Positions 8,211 to 17,108 of a stretch of DNA of 64,000 bases are shown here, in pieces; the stretch's first letter is position 1, and the number at the start of each line of letters is the position of its first letter. This stretch comes from Ferrimonas sediminicola (GTDB lineage Bacteria; Pseudomonadota; Gammaproteobacteria; Enterobacterales; Shewanellaceae): the NCBI RefSeq assembly GCF_005116715.1, contig NZ_SWCI01000002.1, forward strand, positions 469,443 to 533,442, written 5' to 3'. The notes under the pieces are model-generated. The model was not told the DNA's origin, did not search any database, and saw only the letters and a list, made by a program, of their open reading frames with translations. The position numbers and the translations under genes were made by a program.

Positions 8211-9404
8211 TCAGAACTTCCAGCCCAGCTGCAGCGCGGCGCCGCGCTCCTCGTCATCGCCAAACTGGGCCGCCAGATCCAGGCTGAAGCAGTCCCAGGG
8301 GCTGATCCCCAGGCCAAAGGTCAGCAGATCTTCGTAGTTGTCCGACAGGTCGGTAACGTAACCGGCACGAAGCTGGGCATGGGTCCAGGTCAGCTCCAGG
8401 CCGGTTCGCACCAGCTGGCGCGCCTTCAGCAGCTGCGGCGCACTGCTCTCCACCACGAAGGACTCATCCTCCACCAGATCGGCCTCGACGGTGGCGCCGA
8501 AGATCCCCTGCTGCCAGGCCACTGCGGCGGCGTAGGTGGGCTTCAGAGTCAGGGTATGGCCTTCCATATTGTCGATGGAGTGTTCGATCAGGTTGTACCC
8601 CACCAGGCCAAAACGCCAGTTACCATAGGCCTTGTGCAAGCCCAGATCCAAGTTGAAACCGGCATCGTCGCTGAGATAATCGTCGTCGAAGTAGTCTTCA
8701 TTGTCGTAGTTGTTGATGTTGGCGCGATACAGGTAGGTATCCAACCGCTGGTACTTGGGTGAGACACCGACACTGAACTCACCGATCCCCGGCAGGGAGA
8801 GTTCCCTGGCCAGGTTCAGGGCCACCTCGGACACCACCACGGCGTGGGCCACCCCCTCGGATTGCAGCTGGTCGGGGTCAAACACGCCGGTCACCAGCGC
8901 CTGCTCCACCAGCACCCGGTCATTGTCGGCGTAATCGAAATCACCGTTTGCCACCACATAGCCGCCGATGGTCAGGCCCCAGGCCAGTGTGTCGGAAGGC
9001 ACGAAGATCCCCAGGTCCAGGTTGGCTTCCCCCACCAGTCGGGTGTCGTCCAGGGCTTCCAGTTCCGCCAGCAGGGCATCGGCATCGGCCTGAGTCGGCG
9101 GATCGGTCGGATCCATGGCATTGATCTTGTCTTCAAAGCGCTCGATGGCGTCCTGGGTGTCGTCCACCTGGTCCAGGGCATCCTCATACTCCTTGGCCAG
9201 GGCGTTGACGCCCAGGCGGATGTAGAGGTCATCCCCCTCTTCGAAGCGGGTCAACAGGGCGGGATTCAGGGGGGCGCGGGTGAAATCGCCGCTGGCGATA
9301 CCGGTGTAACCGGCGCCAGCACTCTTGGCATCCATGCCCACTGCGGCGGTGGCGGGAACGGCAACGGCCGCCAGGGCCAGGCTCACTACGGATAACTTCA
9401 TCAT
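8211..9404 (-). CDS. Outer-membrane beta-barrel, TraF-like (PF13729-type)
   Basis: A 397-residue protein with a signal peptide ending VPATAA and a C-terminal Phe (LGWKF) typical of BAM-inserted barrels. The start of the mature part (GMDAKSAGAGYTGIASGDF, APLNPALL) resembles the FadL/TraF_2 group often labelled conjugal transfer protein TraF. There are no conjugation genes nearby, so that label should not be read as function. Residues about 70-120 form an acidic helical insert (DALDQVDDTQDAIERFEDK) rather than barrel. Monocistronic. Confidence 0.75.
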   Translation of the reverse strand: MMKLSVVSLALAAVAVPATAAVGMDAKSAGAGYTGIASGDFTRAPLNPALLTRFEEGDDLYIRLGVNALAKEYEDALDQVDDTQDAIERFEDKINAMDPTDPPTQADADALLAELEALDDTRLVGEANLDLGIFVPSDTLAWGLTIGGYVVANGDFDYADNDRVLVEQALVTGVFDPDQLQSEGVAHAVVVSEVALNLARELSLPGIGEFSVGVSPKYQRLDTYLYRANINNYDNEDYFDDDYLSDDAGFNLDLGLHKAYGNWRFGLVGYNLIEHSIDNMEGHTLTLKPTYAAAVAWQQGIFGATVEADLVEDESFVVESSAPQLLKARQLVRTGLELTWTHAQLRAGYVTDLSDNYEDLLTFGLGISPWDCFSLDLAAQFGDDEERGAALQLGWKF

Positions 9405-9601
9405 CTCTACCTATCTGCGTGGTATCTTTTGTTGCTGCCCGGGGCAGCGTTAACGGGACCGGCCGGTTATCGCGACGTGCGATCCCAGAGGTTACAGCGA
9501 CAGACCACGGCTTTCCCTTGAGTGACGGCGTCCGGACGGCACGCCACTGAAGCGGAGTCGGGCTGCTCTAGCTGTATCGGCCCCTGCCGGTGGAGTGTTA
9601 A

Positions 9602-9629
9602 TAAAAAAACACCCTGCCGAGGCAGGGTG
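9602..9629 (-). terminator. Intrinsic terminator of the M13 peptidase gene
   Basis: Stem CACCCTGCC/GGCAGGGTG with a 2-base loop at 9610-9629. On the minus strand it is followed by a run of seven T residues. It lies 22 bp beyond the stop of the M13 gene. Confidence 0.85.
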
Positions 9630-9651
9630 CTGAATTTTATCAGATTTCAAT

Positions 9652-11715
9652 TTACCAGATCTTGACGCGCTTCTCAGGAGGCAGATACATGGCATCGCCC
9701 TCCTTCACATCAAAGTACTTGTAAAACTCATCCATGTTGGACAGGGGACCGTTGGCCCGGAACTGGGACGGGGAGTGAGGATCGGTGGCAACACGGTTAC
9801 GCAGCGCCTGTTCCTTGTACTTGCCACGCCAGATCTGGCCCCAGCCGATGAAGAAGCGCTGGTCGCCGGTCAGGCCATCCATCACCGGGGCCTCCTTGCC
9901 TTCCAGGGACATCTTGTAGGCCTTATAGGCGATGGTGGCTCCGGACAGGTCGCCGATATTCTCACCCAGGGTCAGCTTGCCGTTGACGTTGAGGTCATCG
10001 AACACCTGGTAGCCGTCGTACTGAGCCACCAGGGCGCCGCCGCGCTTCTGGAACGCCTCCAGGTCGGACTCGGTCCACCAGTTCTTCAGGTTGCCGTCCT
10101 TGTCGTAACGGGCACCCTGGTCATCGAAGCCGTGGCCCATCTCGTGACCAATCACCGCGCCGATGCCACCGTAGTTCACCGCGTCATCCGCCTCCATGTT
10201 AAAGAAGGGAGGCTGCAGGATCGCCGCCGGGAACACGATCTCGTTCATCACCGGGCTGTAGTAGGCGTTGACCGTCTGCGGCGTCATGTGCCACTCGTAG
10301 CGGCGAATGGGGCCGCCCAGCTTCTCCAGGTCCTTGTTGTGCGCCACCAGGGAGGAGCGAATGGAGTTGCCGATCAGGTCGTCGGACTTGATCTCCAGGG
10401 CGGAGTAATCCTCCCACTGGTCCGGGTAACCGATCTTGGGGGTAAAGGCGGCCAGCTTCTCCTTGGCCTTCACCTTGGTCTCCGGGCTCATCCACTCCAG
10501 CTCATCGATGCTGGCGCCGTAGGCCTTGCGCAGGTTCTCCACCAGCTCCTTCATACGGGCCTTGGCTTCTGGCGGGAAGTGCTTCTCGACATACACCTTG
10601 CCCACGACCTCGCCCAGGCTGCCGCTGACCAGAGAGACGGCGCGCTTCCAGCGCTCCTTCTGCACCTCCTGGCCGTTGAGCTGACGGGAGAAGAAGTCGA
10701 AGTTCTCATCGTCGAACTGCTTGGGCAGCAGGCTGGCGTAGGAGGTCAGCAGGTGCCAGTTCAGGTAGGTCTTCCACGCTTCGACGGAGTTGTCGGCCAG
10801 AACCTGATCCAGGGTCTCGATGTAGCTGGGCTGGTTGATGATGATGTCGGATTGCTTGTCGCCGCCGATCACCTTCAGGTAGCCCTGCCAGTCGATGTTG
10901 GCGGCCAGCTTGGGTAGATCTTCAACCTGGTACTTGTTGTAGCGCTTCTCGCTGTCGCGGCTCTCGACCCGGGTCCAGTGACCTTCGGCCAGGGCGGTCT
11001 CGATGGCCATCACGGTCTTGGCCGCCTCGGCGGGGTTGGCCACGCCGGCCATGGCAAACATCTTCTCCATGTGGCCCAGGAAGCCCTCACGGATCTTGAC
11101 GAAGCGCTCGCCATCGTTGAAGTAGTAATCGCGATCGGGCAGAGACAGGCCTGCCTGCCAGATGTGGGTGGCGTAACGCTCGGAGTTCTTGGCATCGACG
11201 TTGATGTAGAACGCCATGGGGGTGCCGGCGCCGATCATCTGGCTGTGCGCGAAATAGGCGACCACGTCGTTGCGGCTGCTGATCTTGGCGATCTTGTCCA
11301 TCTCCGGCTCAAGAGGGCTCAGGCCCAGGCTCTCGATGGTGTCGGTATCCATGAAGGAGCGATAGAGGTCGCCCACCTTCTGCTCGTCGCTGCCGGCCTT
11401 GAGACCGGGCTTGGCCGCCAGCTCCTCGATGATCACCTTGACGTCATCACGGGCTTTCTCACGCAGGTCGTAGAAAGCACCGGAGCTGGTGCGATCGGCG
11501 GGCACCTCTGTGGTCTTCATCCAGGTACCATTGACGTAGGAGTAAAAGTCATCCTGGGGACGGACGCTATTGTCGAAGTTTTGGAACTCGATTCCGGAAG
11601 TCAGTTGCTTCTGAACGGCTTGGGCTACGGGAGTGGGCTGGGAAGCTTCATTCTGGGCACAGCCCGCTACCAGCAATGCGGAGGCGCACAGGCCGCCAAT
11701 AATCACGCGTTTCAT
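9652..11715 (-). CDS. M13-family (neprilysin/PepO-like) metallopeptidase lipoprotein
   Basis: A 687-residue zinc oligopeptidase. The HEMGH motif is at residues 524-528 and the third ligand Glu585 lies in ENIGD; the substrate-binding NAYY motif precedes it. The chosen ATG (11715) gives a lipoprotein signal (GGLCASALLVAGC) and has AAGGA seven bases upstream, so the enzyme is probably anchored in the periplasm or outer membrane. Most M13 proteins end in a Cys-x-x-Trp motif; this one ends VKIW, with no cysteine near the end. Confidence 0.93.
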   Translation of the reverse strand: MKRVIIGGLCASALLVAGCAQNEASQPTPVAQAVQKQLTSGIEFQNFDNSVRPQDDFYSYVNGTWMKTTEVPADRTSSGAFYDLREKARDDVKVIIEELAAKPGLKAGSDEQKVGDLYRSFMDTDTIESLGLSPLEPEMDKIAKISSRNDVVAYFAHSQMIGAGTPMAFYINVDAKNSERYATHIWQAGLSLPDRDYYFNDGERFVKIREGFLGHMEKMFAMAGVANPAEAAKTVMAIETALAEGHWTRVESRDSEKRYNKYQVEDLPKLAANIDWQGYLKVIGGDKQSDIIINQPSYIETLDQVLADNSVEAWKTYLNWHLLTSYASLLPKQFDDENFDFFSRQLNGQEVQKERWKRAVSLVSGSLGEVVGKVYVEKHFPPEAKARMKELVENLRKAYGASIDELEWMSPETKVKAKEKLAAFTPKIGYPDQWEDYSALEIKSDDLIGNSIRSSLVAHNKDLEKLGGPIRRYEWHMTPQTVNAYYSPVMNEIVFPAAILQPPFFNMEADDAVNYGGIGAVIGHEMGHGFDDQGARYDKDGNLKNWWTESDLEAFQKRGGALVAQYDGYQVFDDLNVNGKLTLGENIGDLSGATIAYKAYKMSLEGKEAPVMDGLTGDQRFFIGWGQIWRGKYKEQALRNRVATDPHSPSQFRANGPLSNMDEFYKYFDVKEGDAMYLPPEKRVKIW

Positions 11716-11871
11716 CAGCATATCCTTATGATATATGGAGCTAATAGAATAAAACTCCACGATACTAGCCCCCAAAGGATCACAGGTCAAAACCGACTTT
11801 GTTACAACCTGATTCCACAGTGATGATGATTCGTTGACCGGGCAGGCCACTGCCACGGCCTATGGAGGCGA

Positions 11872-12414
11872 TCAGCCCGCGCCAGATCGCCTGTCGTGGA
11901 GCTTGAGATATTGATCCTGAAGAATGTACATCCTCTTAACATCGCAGTAACGACCGTTAATGAAGTACTCCTGCACCAGGTGACCCTCCTCAAGGAAGCC
12001 GCAATCCTGATACAGGTGCAGGGCGCGCGGGTTCTCCACGGCCACCAGCAGATACACCTTGTGCAGATTGAGTATGGTGAAGGAGTAATCCAGCGCCTTA
12101 TGGATCATCTGCCGGGCCAGCCCCCGCCCCTGGTGCTCGGGGGCGATGATGATCTGAAACTCGGCGCTTCGGTGGATGTAGTTGATCTCGATAAGTTCGA
12201 CCAGGCCAATCAACTCACCGTCGATATCCTCGACCACGAAGCGGCGCTCGGCGTTGTCGTGCACATGCTTGTTGTAGAGCTGCTCCAGCTCGTCGAAAGA
12301 CTCGTAGGGCTCCTCGAACCAGTAGGCCATGATGTTGCGGTTGTTGTTCAGGTGATGAACAAACTTAAGATCGCTGCGCTCAAGGGCCCGCAGCGCCAGT
12401 TTCATTTGGCTCAT
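11872..12414 (-). CDS. speG: Spermidine N1-acetyltransferase
   Basis: Acetyl-CoA-dependent polyamine acetyltransferase that lowers free spermidine under stress. The 180-residue sequence matches SpeG closely from the start (LRALERSDLKFVHHLNNN, YWFEEPYESF), through the Glu-rich polyamine site (RRFVVEDIDGE, GLVELIEINYIHR), to the acetyl-CoA motif (PEHQGRGLARQMI) and the FFING-like end (EYFINGRY). Transcribed alone. Its promoter must lie in or near the degraded peptidase remnant just upstream. Confidence 0.93.
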   Translation of the reverse strand: MSQMKLALRALERSDLKFVHHLNNNRNIMAYWFEEPYESFDELEQLYNKHVHDNAERRFVVEDIDGELIGLVELIEINYIHRSAEFQIIIAPEHQGRGLARQMIHKALDYSFTILNLHKVYLLVAVENPRALHLYQDCGFLEEGHLVQEYFINGRYCDVKRMYILQDQYLKLHDRRSGAG

Positions 12415-12446
12415 AGACTCTGTCCGGTCACTTAACTGCTACCACA

Positions 12447-12614
12447 TTAACCCAGGCGACGATGGCGGGCGATCATTTTCATTTGAGCCTGCCCCGGCTC
12501 GCCCCCCTTGTCAGGCCCGCTAGCCGATGGGATCATCGAGGCTGTGGGCCGGGGAAACCAGCGGGACCCGTTGTCGGTAACATAGAAGTGCTCCTCCAGT
12601 CGCACACCGTCACT
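12447..12614 (-). pseudogene. C-terminal remnant of an M24 aminopeptidase
   Basis: A short minus-strand frame ends at a TAA at 12447 and contains GVRLEEHFYVTDNGSRWF. This strongly resembles the C-terminal beta strands of Xaa-Pro aminopeptidase/creatinase-type (M24) proteins. The catalytic pita-bread core is absent: the DNA upstream belongs to an unrelated ORF ending at 12653. I read it as the tail of a deleted gene. Upstream limit approximate. Confidence 0.5.
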
Positions 12615-12652
12615 GAGCCGCTTCGGTGTCGGCAACGCCGCCGATCCGGGCT

Positions 12653-13198
12653 TTAGCCGAGAGAGTACACCGCCACAATGCGGTAGGGACCGGGTTCACA
12701 CCCGTGGAACTGTCCGCAGGAGAGCAGCGTCTTGGCCTGCTCCAGTGTCGCCAGCAGGCAGCACTCGTTGACCCCAACCCGCTCCGCCAGGTGGCTGCAG
12801 GAGAGCAGCGAACACTCCGGCTGATTGCCCAGGGAGCAGCTGACGATGTCGAACCCTTCCAGCTTGGGCGCCCTGGGGATCTCGACGGCAATCGGCCGCT
12901 CCTGATCGGCACTGATCCCCTCCCACCGGTTCAGGCTGTCGTTCCACTGTTCGCCATAGAGCTCGTAATAGAACGCCAACACCGGCTCCGCCTCCACTGG
13001 GGCCCGCTCCAGGGCACGCTCCGCTTCCGCTCGGCTGTTGAGCATCCAGTAGCCATTAAAAAGCGACTCACTCTTTTCGTAACAGACAAGGTTGTGGGAG
13101 TTACAACCACTGACGGAATAAAGCCGCTTTACATTATCATTGTTTAACCATTGGGGCCTATCGACAACCCGCTTGGCCATATAACCCATAGGTATCAT
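12653..13198 (-). CDS. Cysteine-rich conserved hypothetical protein
   Basis: A 181-residue cytoplasmic-looking protein. ATG 13198 is chosen because AGGA lies eight bases upstream. It carries about ten cysteines, concentrated in the C-terminal half (VSCSLGNQPECSLLSC, VNECCLLATLEQA). It ends with a PGPYRIVAVY block that resembles the end of an uncharacterised bacterial family I recall but cannot name. No enzyme motif or signal peptide. It lies between the M24 remnant and an AT-rich stretch, which suggests an accessory locus. Confidence 0.65.
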   Translation of the reverse strand: MIPMGYMAKRVVDRPQWLNNDNVKRLYSVSGCNSHNLVCYEKSESLFNGYWMLNSRAEAERALERAPVEAEPVLAFYYELYGEQWNDSLNRWEGISADQERPIAVEIPRAPKLEGFDIVSCSLGNQPECSLLSCSHLAERVGVNECCLLATLEQAKTLLSCGQFHGCEPGPYRIVAVYSLG

Positions 13199-13453
13199 CT
13201 GTATCGTCCTATCAACTGGAATCACGGTTAATGAGCGCCGAGAATCGCCCACTCTTCATTGTTATTAAATCAGCACCCTTTTTCGGGGACACTCAACTCC
13301 GCACCGGCACTCAACCACCGGCGAAAATAGAAGATTATTTATTCTTCCACTCTGAGAAACCACGCCAAAAAACACCCGCCCAAATTTTAACCCATTAAAT
13401 ACAATATCTTAGCCAGACAACCGCAAGGTGCCGGCGGGCAGGGCACATCAGCC

Positions 13454-13675
13454 ATGGCGTATATGAAGCCCAAGCCGTACTTCCCAGAAGCAGGGCTAAG
13501 AACAAACACAGAAATGACAAATAGGCTCATCCAATTCAATGTTGAACAAACTAATTTATATATAACTAATTTACCAAAGCCTGATTTTCATTTTTTCTGC
13601 AACTGGAACAGACAGCCAGAAAGGCTCCCTCAGGTACAATATTTGGATGGACGAATATATAAACCGCACGGCTGA
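13454..13675 (+). CDS. Doubtful small ORF in AT-rich DNA
   Basis: 73 codons, rich in Asn, Pro and aromatic residues (FHFFCNWNRQPERLP). No ribosome-binding site precedes the ATG and no family is recognised. It may be a remnant or chance frame; listed only because the surrounding 700 bp has no other coding candidate. Confidence 0.2.
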   Translation: MAYMKPKPYFPEAGLRTNTEMTNRLIQFNVEQTNLYITNLPKPDFHFFCNWNRQPERLPQVQYLDGRIYKPHG

Positions 13676-13750
13676 ATACCATCGGTTTTAATATCTGATC
13701 CCATTCACTAGCGACTGAAATATTTAATCATGTGGGATTTAGGGCGGCCA

Positions 13751-13789
13751 GTTTAACCACAGGTTCAGTTAAACACAATGGAGTTAACT
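13751..13789. promoter_or_regulatory. GTTTAAC/GTTAAAC dyad plus AGTTAACT palindrome
   Basis: GTTTAAC at 13751-13757 and its exact inverse GTTAAAC at 13768-13774 are spaced by ten bases. The 8-bp palindrome AGTTAACT follows at 13782-13789. The cluster is 120-160 bp before the first gene of the transport operon and looks like an operator. The regulator is unknown. Confidence 0.4.
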
Positions 13790-13910
13790 TCTTTTTTAGG
13801 TGCGCTTACTTTGGTGATTTTCCACCCAACCCGCTGGATCGAAGCAGCCAATTATCAGTATATTAACTGTATCTGCACCGGACGGCCCGCCCTTTAGCCA
13901 AGGAGGCTTT

Positions 13911-14654
13911 ATGCTCCGTTTCCTGCTCCTTGCCGCAAGCTGCCTCGCCCTCCCCGCCCAAGCGCTGGATGCCCGAGAGATTGTCCGCCTGTCCGACCAG
14001 CAGATGCGGGGGGAGTCCAGCTATGCGGAGATGACCATGTCCATCATCCGTCCCGGCTGGACCCGGACCATGACCATGAAAAGCTGGACCAAGGGTCAGG
14101 ATCTCTCCCTGGTGCTGGTGACCGCCCCGGCCAGGGACCGGGGCAGCGCATCACTGCGAAGAGGACGGGAGATGTGGAACTGGGTCCCCGGAATTGAGCG
14201 CATCATCAAGATCGCCCCCTCCATGTTGGGACAATCCTGGATGGGCTCCGACTTCACCAATGACGATCTGATCAACCAGTCCTCTATCGTGGTGGACTAC
14301 CGCCACCGGCTGCTGGGCACCGAGGCGATCGACGGGGAGGAGTGCTGGGTTATCGATGCGGCCGCCAGGGAGAGCGCCCCGGTAGTATGGTCCAGGATCA
14401 AGCTCTGGATCGGCAGGGAGAGCCTGCTGCAGAGACGGGCCGAGTTTTACGACGAGTTTGATGAACGGGTCAACGATCTGGTTACCTACGATGTGAAGAG
14501 GATCGGCGGGCGGCTCATCGCCACCAGGATGGAGATGCTCCCCGCCGACAAACCCGGGCACCTGACCCGGGTCATCACCCACCAGGCCCAGTTTGATTTC
14601 GATGTCGACGACAGTTTCTTCTCCCAGTCGCAGATGAAGCGGCTCAGGGACTGA
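13911..14654 (+). CDS. Periplasmic outer membrane lipoprotein-sorting (LolA-like) protein
   Basis: A 247-residue exported protein (signal peptide ending LPAQA) of the LolA-like group annotated as outer membrane lipoprotein-sorting protein (PF17131-type). Characteristic blocks: SDQQMRGESSYAEMTMSI, the GREMWNWVPGIERIIKI segment, SMLGQSWMGSDFTNDDL, and the late LPADKPG region. The fold is an open half-barrel that binds lipid or acyl chains. It is the first gene of a five-gene operon with FtsX permeases, an ATPase and a barrel, so it is the likely periplasmic carrier. It is not the housekeeping LolA, which is shorter and usually lies beside ftsK/rarA. Confidence 0.85.
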   Translation: MLRFLLLAASCLALPAQALDAREIVRLSDQQMRGESSYAEMTMSIIRPGWTRTMTMKSWTKGQDLSLVLVTAPARDRGSASLRRGREMWNWVPGIERIIKIAPSMLGQSWMGSDFTNDDLINQSSIVVDYRHRLLGTEAIDGEECWVIDAAARESAPVVWSRIKLWIGRESLLQRRAEFYDEFDERVNDLVTYDVKRIGGRLIATRMEMLPADKPGHLTRVITHQAQFDFDVDDSFFSQSQMKRLRD

Positions 14655-14657
14655 CCC

Positions 14658-15884
14658 ATGCTACTCACCCTCGCCTGGCGTAACCTGTGGAGACAAAAAC
14701 GGCGGACCCTGCTCACCGCCGCGGCCCTGGCGCTGGCAATGCTGCTCTCCCTGCTCACACGCAGTCTGCAGGAGGGCACCTACGACAGCAACATCGACAA
14801 CGCCGCCCGACTCTCCACCGGCTTGCTGCAGATCCAGCACCCGGAATTTCATGACAGCCAAAGCATCGATCATCTGGTGCCCGCCACCCAGGCCTTCATC
14901 ACCCCGGCTCAATCCCTTGCCGAGGTCAGCCTGGTCCTGCCTCGGCTGGCAAGTTTTGCCCTGGCGGCCTCAGAGCAGACGTCGAAGGGGGTGCGGGTCC
15001 TGGGGGTGCCACCGGCCCAGGAGGATGACTACTCCGGCCTGGCGCAAAAGGTGGTCAGCGGCCACTACCTGCAACCCGGGAGGGCCCAGGCTCTGCTGGG
15101 AGAGACCCTGGCTCGCCACCTGGGTCTGGCCATCGGCGATGAGGTGGCCCTCTACGGCCAGGGCTACCATGGCCAGACCGCCGCCGGTCTGTTTCGGATC
15201 GTCGGCCTGGTGCGCTTCCCGATGCCCGGATTTGACTCGGCCCTGGTCTACCTGCCTTTGGATCAGGCCCAACAGCTGTTCAGTACCGGCCGGCACGTCA
15301 GCAGCTGGCTGATCCACCCCAGGTCACTGCAGGCGCTCGCCCCGCTCACCGACCGGGTTGCCCGTCTCTACCCGGAGCAGGCAGTGCTCGACTGGCACAG
15401 CCTATCTCCAGAGATGGCGCAACAGATTCAGATGGATCGGGCCGGCGGCCAGTTTATGATCCTGCTGCTCTACGGGGTGGTGGGGTTCGGCCTGTTTGCC
15501 ACATTGATGATGATGACGTTGGAGCGTCGCCGGGAGTTTGCAGTGATGATGGCCACCGGCATGACTCGCGGCAGGCTGATGCTGCTGGTGATGACCGAAT
15601 CGCTGCTGCTCGCCATCTTAGGGCTGATCCTGGGTCTGGCCCTGGCCCTGCCGCTGATCCTCTGGTTCAGCCACCATCCAATCCGGCTCAGTGGCGAAGC
15701 CGCCCAGATGATGCTGGAACTGGGCTGGGAACCGGCCATGCCGATGCAGCTGTCCGCCACCCTGATGGTTCAGCAGGCCGCCGTGGTGCTGCTGCTGCTG
15801 CTGATCTGCCTGCCCTATCCCCTGTGGCGCATAGGGAGGCTCAACCTGGTCAATGCCCTCAAGGGAGGTGACGATGCTGATTAG
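14658..15884 (+). CDS. FtsX/LolE-type ABC transporter permease 1
   Basis: A 408-residue inner-membrane permease. One N-terminal membrane helix (about 20-40, after the cytoplasmic AWRNLWRQKRRT) is followed by a MacB-like periplasmic domain (about 45-260). Three C-terminal helices follow (about 270-295, 315-345, 370-390) with the coupling region ERRREFAVMMATGMTR. This is the MacB/LolCE topology, which moves substrates within the envelope rather than importing them. Starts three bases after the LolA-like gene and overlaps the second permease gene by 11 bp. Confidence 0.9.
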   Translation: MLLTLAWRNLWRQKRRTLLTAAALALAMLLSLLTRSLQEGTYDSNIDNAARLSTGLLQIQHPEFHDSQSIDHLVPATQAFITPAQSLAEVSLVLPRLASFALAASEQTSKGVRVLGVPPAQEDDYSGLAQKVVSGHYLQPGRAQALLGETLARHLGLAIGDEVALYGQGYHGQTAAGLFRIVGLVRFPMPGFDSALVYLPLDQAQQLFSTGRHVSSWLIHPRSLQALAPLTDRVARLYPEQAVLDWHSLSPEMAQQIQMDRAGGQFMILLLYGVVGFGLFATLMMMTLERRREFAVMMATGMTRGRLMLLVMTESLLLAILGLILGLALALPLILWFSHHPIRLSGEAAQMMLELGWEPAMPMQLSATLMVQQAAVVLLLLLICLPYPLWRIGRLNLVNALKGGDDAD

Positions 15885-17106
15885 GTTGGCCTGGCGCAAC
15901 CTGTGGCGTAACCGGCTTCGCACCGGCATCATGCTGGCCACCATGGTGTTCGGCCTCACCGGTGTGGTCACCCTGATGGGCTTCCTCTCCGGCATGTACG
16001 CCAACATGATCGACAACGCCATCGCCTGGCAGACCAGTCACCTCCAGGTCCAGCGCGCCGGATACCGCGACGACCCGACCATCTCCCTGACCCTGGTGGC
16101 CCCGGGGGCCCTGATGGACGCGTTGCGATCCGATCCCAGGGTGGCGGCGGTCTCACCCCGCTTCCTGGCCGAGGGGATGGTGGCTTCGGCACACAGCAAT
16201 CGCGGGGTGATCATCCGTGGCGTGCTGCCAGAGGCGGAATCCGGGGTCACCCCCGTTGCCGGCCGATTGACCGAGGGGGCCTGGCTCGACGACCAGGGTC
16301 GCAATCCGGTGGTGCTCTCCACCAGGACGGCCCACAGGCTGAAACTGCGGCTGGGCTCCAAGGTGGTGTTGACCTTCACCGACGCCGGCGGCGAGGTCAC
16401 CGGGGCTGCCTTTCGGGTGCGGGGGCTGTTCCGCACCCCATCGAGCCAGTTTGACGACAACAACCTCTATGTTCGCCAACGGGACCTGCAGGCGCTGGCC
16501 GGGCTGCAGGGCACCCATGAGATCGCCGTGAGGCTCCGCCAGGAGGATTTCCGCCAGACCCGGGAGCTGCAGGGGGTGATCGGTGACCTCAGGCGCGTCA
16601 GCGCCCCGGCCAATCAGGTGATGGGCTGGCGGCAGATCCAGCCGATGCTGGCCTCCCTGTTGGCCCAGAGCAGAACCAGCAACGGCATCATCCTGGCGAT
16701 CTACGTGGCAGCCATGGGCCTGGGGATCCTCAACATCATGCTGATGTCGGTGTTCGAACGCACCCGTGAGTTCGGCGTGCTGATGGCGGTCGGCATGCAC
16801 CGCTACCGGGTGTTTATGTTGATCCTCACCGAAACCACCCTGATGGGTGTCGGCGGCTGCCTGCTCGGGCTGGGCCTGAGCTCGGCGCTGATCGCCCTGC
16901 TGTCCCACACCGGCATCAACCTGGAGCTGATGTCCGACGGCCTGGGCGCCTTCGGCGTCGATACCCTGCTCTACCCCAGGGTCGAGCCACGGGAGTACCT
17001 GATGATCCTGACCGCCGTGGTGGCCACCGCCATCCTGGCGTCCCTCTACCCCGCCCGCCAGATCCTGAAGCAACGGCCGGTCGACGCCATGTCGGAGAAG
17101 CATTAG
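15874..17106 (+). CDS. FtsX/LolC-type ABC transporter permease 2
   Basis: A 410-residue partner of the preceding permease, with the same layout: N-terminal helix after AWRNLWRNRLRTG, large periplasmic domain, and three helices at the C-terminal end with the coupling motif ERTREFGVLMAVGMHR. ATG 15874 is chosen because AGGGAGG lies just before it; an ATG 21 bases upstream precedes that Shine-Dalgarno. The two permeases differ clearly in sequence, so a heterodimer as in LolCE is likely. Ends two bases before the ATPase gene. Confidence 0.9.
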   Translation: MLIRLAWRNLWRNRLRTGIMLATMVFGLTGVVTLMGFLSGMYANMIDNAIAWQTSHLQVQRAGYRDDPTISLTLVAPGALMDALRSDPRVAAVSPRFLAEGMVASAHSNRGVIIRGVLPEAESGVTPVAGRLTEGAWLDDQGRNPVVLSTRTAHRLKLRLGSKVVLTFTDAGGEVTGAAFRVRGLFRTPSSQFDDNNLYVRQRDLQALAGLQGTHEIAVRLRQEDFRQTRELQGVIGDLRRVSAPANQVMGWRQIQPMLASLLAQSRTSNGIILAIYVAAMGLGILNIMLMSVFERTREFGVLMAVGMHRYRVFMLILTETTLMGVGGCLLGLGLSSALIALLSHTGINLELMSDGLGAFGVDTLLYPRVEPREYLMILTAVVATAILASLYPARQILKQRPVDAMSEKH

Positions 17107-17108
17107 CC

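Larger units (their letters stand above)
13199..13910. other. AT-rich gene-poor stretch
   Basis: About 710 bp, visibly richer in A and T than the rest of the window. It holds the divergent promoters of the cysteine-rich gene and of the transport operon. A 73-codon plus-strand frame (13454-13675, starting MAYMKPKPYFPEAG) is present but has no Shine-Dalgarno and no recognised similarity. The composition suggests horizontally acquired or decaying DNA. Confidence 0.5.

Noticed and set aside
8211..9404. Conjugation protein TraF
   Set aside because: The family label TraF_2 covers outer-membrane barrels unrelated to pilus assembly; no conjugation gene is nearby and the protein ends as a BAM-inserted barrel.
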